Source: Polaromonas sp. JS666 (GTDB lineage Bacteria > Pseudomonadota > Gammaproteobacteria > Burkholderiales > Burkholderiaceae_C). From it: 64,000 bases of DNA. The translations under genes and the position numbers were made by a program. The stretch is taken from positions 5,136,265 through 5,200,264 of the forward strand of contig NC_007948.1 in assembly GCF_000013865.1 (NCBI RefSeq), given 5' to 3'. Shown here in pieces: positions 1-7,131 of the stretch. Numbering within the stretch: position 1 is the first letter of the stretch; each line of letters begins with the position of its first letter. The notes beneath the pieces are model-generated. The model searched no databases. It saw only the letters and a program-made list of their open reading frames with translations, and was not told the origin of the DNA.

Positions 1-2
1 AG

Positions 3-92
3 TCGCGCGCCGCGCAGGCCCTGGGGCTGACGGTGCGGCAGTTCTCCTACCGGCTGCGCAAGATGGGCCTGCACAATGTCGACAATTTGTAG
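3..92 (+). CDS. C-terminal end of a sigma-54-dependent activator (NifA/AnfA-like Fis helix-turn-helix), partial
   Basis: Only the last 29 codons are in the window; the stop is at 90-92. The translated tail (RAAQALGLTVRQFSYRLRKM) is a Fis-type helix-turn-helix of the kind that closes NifA/AnfA-class sigma-54 activators, with the LGLTxRQ turn typical of that branch. Sensor and AAA+ domains lie outside, so the signal it responds to cannot be read. It is followed 120 bp later by a well-formed sigma-54 promoter in the same direction, so it probably activates the downstream redox cluster. Assignment to NifA itself is not secure; another sigma-54 activator with a similar tail would look the same. 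Confidence 0.6.
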   Translation, partial: SRAAQALGLTVRQFSYRLRKMGLHNVDNL

Positions 93-101
93 ACATTGTG
101 C
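71..101. promoter_or_regulatory. Perfect 10-bp inverted repeat, candidate upstream activator site
   Basis: GCACAATGTC (71-80) and GACATTGTGC (92-101) form a perfect inverted repeat with an 11-bp spacer, overlapping the stop codon of the activator gene. The dyad lies about 125 bp upstream of the -24 element, a usual distance for sigma-54 enhancer sites. It does not fit the NifA site TGT-N10-ACA. No T-run follows, so it is a poor terminator. Confidence 0.45.
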
Positions 102-213
102 GAGGTCGCGTCGGCCCGTCCAACACCGAATGCTACTGATTCAATAGCATCAGACTCTCGTTTTTATTGGGCTTATCGCCTGTTTTTCACAAACCTTCAG
201 AAAGCGGAAACGC

Positions 214-229
214 TGGCATGTCCGTTGCA
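214..229 (+). promoter_or_regulatory. Sigma-54 (-24/-12) promoter of the rhodanese-OsmC-flavoprotein cluster
   Basis: TGGCATGTCCGTTGCA matches the -24/-12 consensus TGGCAC-N5-TTGCA with one mismatch. The invariant GG (215-216) and GC (227-228) are separated by exactly 10 bp. A transcript would start near 240, leaving a leader of about 35 nt before the start codon at 276. Confidence 0.75.
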
Positions 230-275
230 ATAAGGACAGGGACGGCATGTGCCGTGACCTCATCTGGAGAGTTTC

Positions 276-1178
276 ATGACGACCGAAAACGCGCTTCCCC
301 CCGTCCTCGTATCCCCCGAACAACTGTCGGCCATGATGGGCACCGAGCCGGTAGTCATCATCGACACCCGCGATGCTGACACCTATGCCGCCGGCCACCT
401 GCCCGGCGCCGTCAACCTGCGCGAGATCTTCACCTTCCTGGCGACCTCGACGGCCGAAGGCCTGACCGCTCTCCAGTCCACGTTTGCCGAGCACTTTGGC
501 GCGATCGGCCTGTCAGGCAACGAGACGGCCGTGTTTTACGAAGACGCGCTCAACAGCGGCTACGGCCAGTCCTGCCGCGGCTACTACCTGCTGACCTGGC
601 TGGGCTACCCGAAGATCAAGGTGCTCAATGGCGGCTTTTCTGCGTGGAAGGCCAGGGGCCTGCCCGTCAGCACCGACCCGGTCACGCCGGCGGCCGCCAC
701 CTTCCCGGCCAAGCTCGCCATGGCCGACGTGATGCTGACCAAGGACGAGGTGGCCGCGGCGCTGGGCACCGACACCGTGCTGCTGGACGTGCGCGACATC
801 GACGAGTGGACCGGCGAAAGCTCCTCGCCCTACGGCAAGGACTTCGCCCCGCGCAAGGGCCGGCTGCCGGGCGCCAGGTGGATCGAGTGGTACCGCTTCA
901 TGAAGCCTTCGGCGCAGGGCCCGGTGTTCAAGTCGCCGCTGGAAGTGCAGGCCGAATGCGCGACCGCCGGCATCGCGACCGACGACACGGTGTACCTCTA
1001 CTGCTTCAAGGGAGCGCGCGCGTCCAACACCTTCCTGGCCCTCAAGCAGGCCGGCTTCTCGGACGTCCGCATGTACTTCGGCTCCTGGAACGAGTGGTCG
1101 CGCGACGACTCGCTGCCGATCGAAACCGGGGCGCCGGTGATCAAGCCCAAGGCGCCGGCGCTGGCCCTGGCGGCCTGA
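276..1178 (+). CDS. Two-domain rhodanese (thiosulfate/3-mercaptopyruvate-type sulfurtransferase)
   Basis: A 300-residue protein with the tandem rhodanese fold: an inactive-type N-terminal domain (about 10-130, with the sequence LNGGFSAW closing it) and a catalytic C-terminal domain (about 150-285). The active-site loop YLYCFKGARAS carries Cys243, which would hold the persulfide. Such enzymes move sulfane sulfur from thiosulfate or mercaptopyruvate to a thiophilic acceptor in the cytoplasm. The ATG at 276 has GGAGAG 6 bp upstream. First gene behind the sigma-54 promoter and 53 bp ahead of the OsmC-like gene, so probably co-transcribed. The CFKGAR loop differs from the classical CRxGxR/T loops, so the donor cannot be predicted. 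Confidence 0.85.
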   Translation: MTTENALPPVLVSPEQLSAMMGTEPVVIIDTRDADTYAAGHLPGAVNLREIFTFLATSTAEGLTALQSTFAEHFGAIGLSGNETAVFYEDALNSGYGQSCRGYYLLTWLGYPKIKVLNGGFSAWKARGLPVSTDPVTPAAATFPAKLAMADVMLTKDEVAAALGTDTVLLDVRDIDEWTGESSSPYGKDFAPRKGRLPGARWIEWYRFMKPSAQGPVFKSPLEVQAECATAGIATDDTVYLYCFKGARASNTFLALKQAGFSDVRMYFGSWNEWSRDDSLPIETGAPVIKPKAPALALAA

Positions 1179-1231
1179 ATTGCTGAATTTTCCTGACCTT
1201 TTTGACCTTTTGATTTTTTTTAGGAAACACC

Positions 1232-1795
1232 ATGTCCGAGGCCACTGTCATCGAACCCACCGCACCCACCACCGTGAAGGCCTTTCTGAAACCCATTGAC
1301 GGCGAGGGCCTGGCCGCCTTTGCCGCCAAGGGCCGTGCCAACCCGGCCTCGCGTGGCACCAACAAGGTCCGCACCGTGATGCAGGGCATGTACCGCTCGC
1401 TGAGCTACGTGGGCGACCACCAGCCCGTGGTGGTGGACGAGCCGCTGCACCTGTTCGGCGAAAACACCGCGCCGGCGCCCGGCGAGATTGTGCTGTCGGG
1501 CCTGGGCGGCTGCCTGGCCGTGGGCATCACGGCGGTAGCCACCTGGAAGAAGGTCAGGCTGTCCCGGCTGGAAATCTTTCTGGAAGGCGACATCGGCAAC
1601 CCGGCCGCCTGGGGTGCGGACGGCGCGCTCAAGCAAGCGCCCGAGATGGGCTTTCAGACGATCCGGGTGAAGGTGGTGGTCGAGGGCGATGCCAGCCGGG
1701 AGGTGCTCGACGGGATCGTGCAGCATGCGAATTTCTACTCCCCGGTGGCCAACAGCATGCGCAACCCGATCCCGTTCGAGATTGCGCTGGCCTGA
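1232..1795 (+). CDS. OsmC-family protein with only the first redox cysteine
   Basis: A 187-residue OsmC/Ohr-fold protein. The conserved segment LSGLGGCLAVGI contains Cys94, the position of the peroxidatic cysteine. The second family cysteine, normally just before PVxxTL, is absent; here the segment reads NFYSPVANSMRNP. One-cysteine members occur in the family and are less clearly organic-hydroperoxide reductases. A T-rich stretch (1206-1222) precedes the gene and AGGAAA gives a ribosome site about 6 bp from the ATG. Its place between a rhodanese and a flavoprotein fits a role with reactive sulfur or peroxide, but that is inference. Confidence 0.8.
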   Translation: MSEATVIEPTAPTTVKAFLKPIDGEGLAAFAAKGRANPASRGTNKVRTVMQGMYRSLSYVGDHQPVVVDEPLHLFGENTAPAPGEIVLSGLGGCLAVGITAVATWKKVRLSRLEIFLEGDIGNPAAWGADGALKQAPEMGFQTIRVKVVVEGDASREVLDGIVQHANFYSPVANSMRNPIPFEIALA

Positions 1796-1832
1796 ATGGC
1801 CTGAAGCCCGTCCACCCCCATACGGAGAGATC

Positions 1833-3020
1833 ATGGAAGTCCTCGAACGCGCCCCAACAGATGCTGACATGGCCGCCAACGCCGGGATGCCCGCCGAAGC
1901 GGCGTTGATCCAGGCGGTCCGGTCGCTGGCCGACGGGCCGCTGGCCGAGTTGGCCGACGACATCGACCGCCGCGGCGTCTACCCGAAGTCCATCCTGCAG
2001 CGGCTCGGCGAACTGGGCGCGCTCAAGGCCCACATCGCCGAGCCGGGCCGCCCGTCGGACTACGCGCTGGCGATACAGGCGATGACCGAGGTCTCCCGCG
2101 TCTGCGGCGCCACCGGCTTCATGGTCTGGTGCCACGCGGTGTGCGGCGTGTACATGGAGCAGTCGGGCAACCCGGCACTGACGGGCGCGCTGCTGGCGCA
2201 GCACGGCAACGGCCAGACCCTTGGCGCGACCGGCATGTCCAACCCGATGAAGACCTTTGCCGGCATCGAGACTTTCTTGCTGCATGCACGGCGGGTTGAA
2301 GGCGGCTTCCGCGTGAACGGCACCTTGCCCTGGGTCAGCAACCTGGGGCCCGACCATTATTTTGGCGCTGTTGCGGATATTGACAGCATTGAAGGCGCCG
2401 ACGACACCGAGGCGGCCACGCCACAGCAGGAAATCATGTTCCTGGTGCGCTGCGACGCGCCGGGCGCGGCCTTGCGCAACTGTCCCTCGTTCTCGGCCAT
2501 GGAAGGCACCAACACCTGGGCGGTACGGCTGACGGACTATTTTGTCGGCGCGAACGACCTGATCGCCGACCCGGTGCGCCCCTTCATCGGCCGCATCCGC
2601 GCCGCCTTCATCCTGCTGCAGACCGGCATGGGGCTGGGCGTGGCGCAGGGCGCGATCGATTCCATGTGGAAGGTCGAGCGCCAGCTCGGCCACGTCAACG
2701 AGTTCCTGGAGGACCGGCCCGACGCGCTGCAGCAGGAGCTGGACGAGTTGACGGCCCGCATCATGACGCTGGCGCAGACCCCGTTTGGCACGGGGCACGA
2801 GTTCCTGATCGACGTGCTCGACGCCCGCGCCCATGCGTCCGAACTGGCGCTGCGCGCCGCGCAGTCCGCGCTGCTGCACCAGGGGGCACGCGGCTACCTG
2901 ATGACGTCCGATGTGCAGCGGCGCGTGCGCGAGTCGCATTTCGTCGCCATCGTGACGCCGGCGATCAAGCACCTGCGCAAGGAGATTGCCCGCCTGAGCG
3001 CCGAGGAGCAGCCGGCATGA
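1833..3020 (+). CDS. Acyl-CoA dehydrogenase-fold flavoprotein, substrate unknown
   Basis: A 395-residue protein with the acyl-CoA dehydrogenase architecture: an alpha-helical N-terminal domain ([20 protein letters not shown] and [13 protein letters not shown] regions), a central beta domain ([14 protein letters not shown] to about residue 240) and a C-terminal four-helix domain. Start at ATG 1833 with GGAGAG just upstream; a longer frame from 1689 overlaps OsmC and is not needed. The fold also hosts FMN monooxygenases of the DszC/SfnC type. The neighbours (rhodanese, rubredoxin reductase, sigma-54 control) make a sulfur-compound oxygenase as likely as a fatty-acid enzyme. It overlaps the next gene by ATGA, so they are translationally coupled. 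Confidence 0.75.
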   Translation: MEVLERAPTDADMAANAGMPAEAALIQAVRSLADGPLAELADDIDRRGVYPKSILQRLGELGALKAHIAEPGRPSDYALAIQAMTEVSRVCGATGFMVWCHAVCGVYMEQSGNPALTGALLAQHGNGQTLGATGMSNPMKTFAGIETFLLHARRVEGGFRVNGTLPWVSNLGPDHYFGAVADIDSIEGADDTEAATPQQEIMFLVRCDAPGAALRNCPSFSAMEGTNTWAVRLTDYFVGANDLIADPVRPFIGRIRAAFILLQTGMGLGVAQGAIDSMWKVERQLGHVNEFLEDRPDALQQELDELTARIMTLAQTPFGTGHEFLIDVLDARAHASELALRAAQSALLHQGARGYLMTSDVQRRVRESHFVAIVTPAIKHLRKEIARLSAEEQPA

Positions 3021-4354
3021 ACACCCCAGCGGCATCACCGCCTGCACCCGCTGCTGCCGGGCTGCAAACCGACGGCTCCGGGCTGCCATGGGAAATTTTC
3101 ATCTGCCGCGCCTGCGGCTTGCTGTACGACGAAGCCAGGGGCGACGAAGACAGCGGCCTGGCGCCGGGCACCCGCTTTGCCGACATTCCCGAGGACTGGG
3201 CCTGCCCGCTCTGCGGCGTGACCAAGGCGGACTTTGAACCCTATGTTCGCGAGGAGCCGGTCCGGCAGGCCCGGCCGTCCTCATCCGCCACGCCGCATCG
3301 GCCGGCCGCCCGACGTGACGCGGGCACGGTGATCGTCGGTGCGGGGCGCGCCGGCTGGCAAATGGCCGAGGCGCTGCGCGCGCGCGATGCCGGCCTGCCG
3401 ATCACCCTGGTCACCGCCTGCAACGGCGATGTGTATGACAAGCCGTTGCTGTCGGTCGCCCTGGCCCGGGGCCTGGCACCCGACAGGCTGGCGCATGAAA
3501 CCGGCCTGCAGGCCGCCGCACGGCTGGGTGTCCGGTTGATGGCGCACACGCAGGCGGTGCGCATCGTGCCGGCCAGCCGGCAGCTGCGCACCAGCCGCGG
3601 CACGCTGCAATACCGGCATCTGGTGCTGGCGCATGGCGCCCAGGCGCGTTCGCTGCCGCAGTTTCCGGCCGCGCTGTGCTGGCGCATCAACCATTTGCAG
3701 GCCTATTCCCGCTTTCGCGCCTGCCTGGGCGAGGCGGCGCAACGCATCGCAGTCGTGGGCGCGGGCCTGATCGGCTCCGAACTGGCCAATGACCTGGCGC
3801 TGGCCGGCCATAACATCACGCTGCTGGATGTGGCGGCGCGCCCGCTGGCCGCCTGCCTGTCCGAAGCGCAGTCGCAACAATTGCTGGAGGCCTGGCGCAC
3901 GCTGCCGCTGCGCTTTGTTGGTGGCGTGCAGGTCAGCCAGGTGACGGAGGTGCAGGAGGAGGTGCAGGAGGAGGTGCAGCAAGGCGCGGCCGGTGAGAGC
4001 CGGGCCATCAAGCAAATCAGCACCCATTGCGGCCAGCTGTTCAGTGTCGACCACATCATCGTGGCCGCCGGCCTGCAAACGCCCCATCGGCTGGCCGACA
4101 GCGCGGGCCTGGCCTGGAACAACGGTATCGATGTGCATCCCGAGACGCTGGCCACCAGCGTGGAGGGCATTCACGCGCTGGGTGACTGCATCGCCATCGA
4201 CGGACAGGTCAGCCGCTTCATCGAACCCATTGGCCGGCAAGCGCATACCCTGGCCGCGCACATTTTGGGCCAGCCGGCCGCGCCCTACCGGCAAACCGCC
4301 GTGCCCTTGCGCATCAAGACCGGCTCCTTGCCGTTCACGCTGCACCCGGCCTGA
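3017..4354 (+). CDS. Fusion of rubredoxin to an FAD/NAD(P) rubredoxin-reductase-like domain
   Basis: A 445-residue fusion. After about 28 proline/alanine-rich residues comes a rubredoxin domain (about 29-78) with both iron-binding pairs, CRACG and CPLCGV. A linker leads to a pyridine-nucleotide-disulfide oxidoreductase with an FAD motif ([15 protein letters not shown]), an NAD(P) motif ([18 protein letters not shown]) and the closing FAD motif GIHALGDC. Electrons could pass NAD(P)H to FAD to the attached rubredoxin in one chain. Start ATG 3017 overlaps the flavoprotein stop (ATGA), suggesting this is its reductase. A 12-bp tandem repeat at 3948-3980 gives a run of EVQE units. Confidence 0.85.
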   Translation: MNTPAASPPAPAAAGLQTDGSGLPWEIFICRACGLLYDEARGDEDSGLAPGTRFADIPEDWACPLCGVTKADFEPYVREEPVRQARPSSSATPHRPAARRDAGTVIVGAGRAGWQMAEALRARDAGLPITLVTACNGDVYDKPLLSVALARGLAPDRLAHETGLQAAARLGVRLMAHTQAVRIVPASRQLRTSRGTLQYRHLVLAHGAQARSLPQFPAALCWRINHLQAYSRFRACLGEAAQRIAVVGAGLIGSELANDLALAGHNITLLDVAARPLAACLSEAQSQQLLEAWRTLPLRFVGGVQVSQVTEVQEEVQEEVQQGAAGESRAIKQISTHCGQLFSVDHIIVAAGLQTPHRLADSAGLAWNNGIDVHPETLATSVEGIHALGDCIAIDGQVSRFIEPIGRQAHTLAAHILGQPAAPYRQTAVPLRIKTGSLPFTLHPA

Positions 4355-4548
4355 GCCCGGGCGGCAAGCGCCGGGTGGGCGGCAGCGCACCCCGAAGCCC
4401 TTGCTCGCTCACGGCGATGGTGTCAACCTGCGGCTCGTCATCGTTGCTATCAATCGCTTAGGCAAAACCAATTGGCTCATTCAATAGTATTTTTGTATCA
4501 TTTCTCCTGTTACGATAATTTATAGCTATCAACCCACAGGAGTTCACG

Positions 4549-5046
4549 ATGAGCACAACGCGACGCCCCGAAATCAAGACCATGGCCAATCTGGAGGCCG
4601 CCTTTGCCGGCGAATCCATGGCGCACATCAAATACCGCTATTTCGCCAAGCTGGCCCGCGAAGCCGGTGACGAAGCCACGGCGCGCACCTTTGAAGAAAC
4701 CGCCGACCAGGAAGTCATGCACGCCTTCGGCCATCTGGACCTGCTCTACCCCAAGGCGACCATGACGCCCGCCAGGGCGCTGCAAATCGCCATCGATGGT
4801 GAAACCTACGAATACACCGAGATGTACCCGGGCTTCCGCGCAACCGCTGAAGCCGAAGGCAACGCGGCGGCCGTGGCTGAAATGGACGAGCAGATCGAGG
4901 AGTCCAAAGTGCATGCCGCACAATTCAAGGCCACCCTGGAAAAAGCCCAGAAACGCTTTGCGGCCCTGGCCCGGGTGGAAGAGCGCCACGCCAACCACTA
5001 CCAGGCGCGGCTGAACGTTGTCAACGAAGGCGCCGCTGCGGCCTGA
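4549..5046 (+). CDS. Rubrerythrin (diiron domain only)
   Basis: A 165-residue rubrerythrin. It carries the four-helix diiron ligand pattern: AFAGES, ADQEVMHA (ExxH), YEYTEMYP and QIEESKVHA (ExxH). It reduces hydrogen peroxide in the cytoplasm using electrons from rubredoxin. The usual C-terminal rubredoxin domain is missing; the protein stops after the VEERHANHYQARL helix. A separate rubredoxin gene follows 200 bp later and could fill that role. ATG 4549 has AGGAG 8 bp upstream. The 195-bp gap before it is AT-rich near 4460-4530 and probably holds its own promoter. Confidence 0.9.
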   Translation: MSTTRRPEIKTMANLEAAFAGESMAHIKYRYFAKLAREAGDEATARTFEETADQEVMHAFGHLDLLYPKATMTPARALQIAIDGETYEYTEMYPGFRATAEAEGNAAAVAEMDEQIEESKVHAAQFKATLEKAQKRFAALARVEERHANHYQARLNVVNEGAAAA

Positions 5047-5246
5047 ACCGGCGGACCCGCACGGCTGACCCGGCAAGGCAACCAAGTCTGTAAGACGCGG
5101 GCGCCAGCAGCGACTGATAGCCAGTACCATGAAAGCAGCAGCGCCGGCGCGATCGACGGCCCTGAGCGCTATATTTTTAATAGCTTGCAGCCCCGACAGC
5201 AAATGGTCCGGGAGCACTTTTAACACCTGAAACCGAAGGAATCCCC

Positions 5247-5411
5247 ATGAAAACCTATCTCTGTATCGTTTGCGGCTTTGTGTACGATGAAGCGGCTGGC
5301 CGGCCGGAAGACGGCATTGCAGTCGGCACCCGCTGGGCCGATGTGCCCGAAAGCTGGGCATGCCCGGACTGCGGCGTTGCCAAGGCCGATTTTGAAGTGG
5401 TCGAAATTTAA
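5247..5411 (+). CDS. Rubredoxin
   Basis: A 54-residue rubredoxin. It has both CxxCG iron-binding loops ([13 protein letters not shown] and [13 protein letters not shown]) at the normal spacing, with the aromatic core positions kept. It carries one electron at a mononuclear iron site. It lies between rubrerythrin and a RubB-like reductase, giving a complete NAD(P)H to rubredoxin to rubrerythrin route. The length is normal for the family. Confidence 0.95.
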   Translation: MKTYLCIVCGFVYDEAAGRPEDGIAVGTRWADVPESWACPDCGVAKADFEVVEI

Positions 5412-5481
5412 GAAACCTACGCCCCCCGGCCCGTCATGCCGGCGTGGCCGGCCCTTGTTTATTGATTTTGTGGAGTCCGTG

Positions 5482-5742
5482 ATGGCCAAACTTGCCCGCG
5501 CCAACTTAACTGCCCTGAAGAAAACTGCCAGCTACTACGTGCTGCACGTCACCGTCGCCGCATTGGTGGCCTACGCTGTCACGGGCAATTTTTTGCTGGC
5601 CCTGACGCTGAGTCTGCTGGAGCCCACGGTTCAGGCCTTTGCCTTTTTCTTCCATGAGAAAGCCTGGGAACGCTGGGGCGGACAGCGCAACGCGATGCGC
5701 GCCATGCCAGCGACGCCATTAACGGCAGGAGTAGCCGCATGA
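5482..5742 (+). CDS. Small membrane protein of the DUF2061 family
   Basis: An 86-residue protein with two hydrophobic segments (about 18-35 and 37-57) and the DUF2061 pattern: KTxSYxxLH near residue 14, a glycine-containing hairpin, a membrane glutamate (SLLEP) and the closing FxHEKxWER. The biochemical role of the family is unknown. It overlaps the following reductase by ATGA and lies 70 bp after rubredoxin, so it sits firmly inside the rubredoxin operon. A membrane partner for the electron chain is possible but not shown. Confidence 0.8.
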   Translation: MAKLARANLTALKKTASYYVLHVTVAALVAYAVTGNFLLALTLSLLEPTVQAFAFFFHEKAWERWGGQRNAMRAMPATPLTAGVAA

Positions 5743-6947
5743 CCCGGCCCGTGCTGGTCATTGGCGCCGGGCTGGCCGGCTGGACCACGGTGCGCGAGTT
5801 CCGCAAACTGGACAACGGCACGCCCGTGGTGATGATCACCGCGGACAGCGGCGACTTCTACGCCAAGCCGTCCCTGTCGAATGCCTTCGCGCAGGGCCGG
5901 CTGCCGGCGCAGCTCATCAGCACGCCCGCCGCCAAAATGGCCGAATCGCTGAATGTGACGCTGATGCCCCACACGCGGGTGGAAGCGCTTGATGTGGCGG
6001 CCAAAACCGTCAGCACGTCTGCCGGGACAATGGCCTACCGCGATCTGGTGCTGGCCACGGGCGCGCAGCCGATTCGCGTGCCGCTCGAAGGCCAGGCCGC
6101 GGACCGCGTGATCAGCGTCAATTCGCTCGAAGACTTCGCGCGTTTTCACGCGAAACTGCAGCCGGCGGGCGACGCCGCAGGCAACCGCGGCCGGCATGTG
6201 CTGGTCATGGGTGCCGGGCTGATTGGCTGCGAGTTTGCCAATGACCTGGCCCAGGCCGGCTACCGCGTCAGCGTGGTCGATCCCGGTACCCGCCCGCTGG
6301 CCGCCCTGCTGCCGGAAGCGGCCAGCGCGACCCTGCAGCAGGCGCTGGAGGGACTGGGCGTGCACTTTTATTTCGGCGCCACGGTGCGCGCGGTCGATCC
6401 TGTTGATCCGGCCACAACACAACCGGCAGGCGCGGATTCACTGGAAATTTCGCTGGCCAATGGGGAAGTCATTGACGCCAGCTGCGTATTGAGCGCCATT
6501 GGCCTGAGAGCCGACACGGCCCTGGCCCGGGCGGCAGGCCTGGCGGTCGACCGTGCCATTGTGGTCAATACCCGCCTGCAGACCAGCGCCGAGGGGGTGT
6601 ATGCGCTCGGCGACAGCGCCCAGTACGCCAGCGCGGTGTCAAAACTGTCGGTGCATGGCAGCGCGCTGCCTTATGTCATGCCCATCATGGCGGCGGCCAA
6701 GGCGCTGGCCGCCAATCTGGCGGGCACACCGGCAGAACTGGTTTTCCCGCTGATGCCGGTTTCCGTGAAAACACCCTCGCTGCCGTTGGTGGTGGCCGCG
6801 CCGCAGCCCGGCACGGACGGCCAGTGGCACATGCCGGAAGCCGGTTTGTGGCAATGGATGGATGAGGCCGGCCTGCAGCGCGGTTTTGTGCTGGCGGGCG
6901 CGCAGACCGCCCAGCGCATGGTGCAGGCCAGGCGGGTCGCGCTGTAG
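5739..6947 (+). CDS. rubB: Rubredoxin-NAD(+) reductase (RubB/AlkT type)
   Basis: A 402-residue FAD/NAD(P)-dependent oxidoreductase. The N-terminus LVIGAGLAGWTTVREFRKLD and the segment DFYAKPSLSNAF closely follow pseudomonad rubredoxin reductase. An NAD(P) motif (LVMGAGLIGCEFANDLA) sits near residue 155 and GVYALGDSAQYA closes the FAD site. The C-terminal domain matches the small rubredoxin-docking domain of these enzymes. It would reduce the rubredoxin encoded two genes upstream. Start ATG 5739 overlaps DUF2061. Together with the fusion at 3017 the cluster holds two different rubredoxin reductases. Confidence 0.88.
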   Translation: MTRPVLVIGAGLAGWTTVREFRKLDNGTPVVMITADSGDFYAKPSLSNAFAQGRLPAQLISTPAAKMAESLNVTLMPHTRVEALDVAAKTVSTSAGTMAYRDLVLATGAQPIRVPLEGQAADRVISVNSLEDFARFHAKLQPAGDAAGNRGRHVLVMGAGLIGCEFANDLAQAGYRVSVVDPGTRPLAALLPEAASATLQQALEGLGVHFYFGATVRAVDPVDPATTQPAGADSLEISLANGEVIDASCVLSAIGLRADTALARAAGLAVDRAIVVNTRLQTSAEGVYALGDSAQYASAVSKLSVHGSALPYVMPIMAAAKALAANLAGTPAELVFPLMPVSVKTPSLPLVVAAPQPGTDGQWHMPEAGLWQWMDEAGLQRGFVLAGAQTAQRMVQARRVAL

Positions 6948-6955
6948 GCGCTTGC

Positions 6956-6992
6956 ACCGGCATGGGCCTGCAGGCCAGTGCCCATGCCCGGT
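6956..6992 (+). terminator. Hairpin after the rubB-like gene
   Basis: ACCGGCATGGGC pairs with GCCCATGCCCGGT across a 12-nt loop, with one bulged base. It lies 9 bp after the reductase stop. No U-tract follows, so it may stop transcription with help or protect the 3' end. Confidence 0.4.
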
Positions 6993-7094
6993 TCCTTGGT
7001 AAAAAGTCAAAAGCGCAACACCTGATTTGCGTAGATTTACTGACTGGGGTTTTCCCCCGCAACGGCCTACAATCGCAGACCTTACAAGAAATTG

Positions 7095-7111
7095 ACGGTC
7101 ATACCGACCGT
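7095..7111. promoter_or_regulatory. Short palindrome in the maeB leader
   Basis: ACGGTC-ATACC-GACCGT is a perfect 6-bp dyad, 20 bp upstream of the maeB start and between a possible -10 (TACAAT, 7068-7073) and the ribosome site. It could be an operator or a leader hairpin. Confidence 0.3.
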
Positions 7112-7131
7112 TTCTGCTGGAGACCCCCTAG

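Noticed and set aside
71..101. The palindrome as a NifA upstream activator sequence
   Set aside because: No TGT-N10-ACA spacing could be found in any register across 60-115.
1629..3089. 486-codon minus-strand frame
   Set aside because: Antisense shadow of the flavoprotein gene with no recognisable domain.
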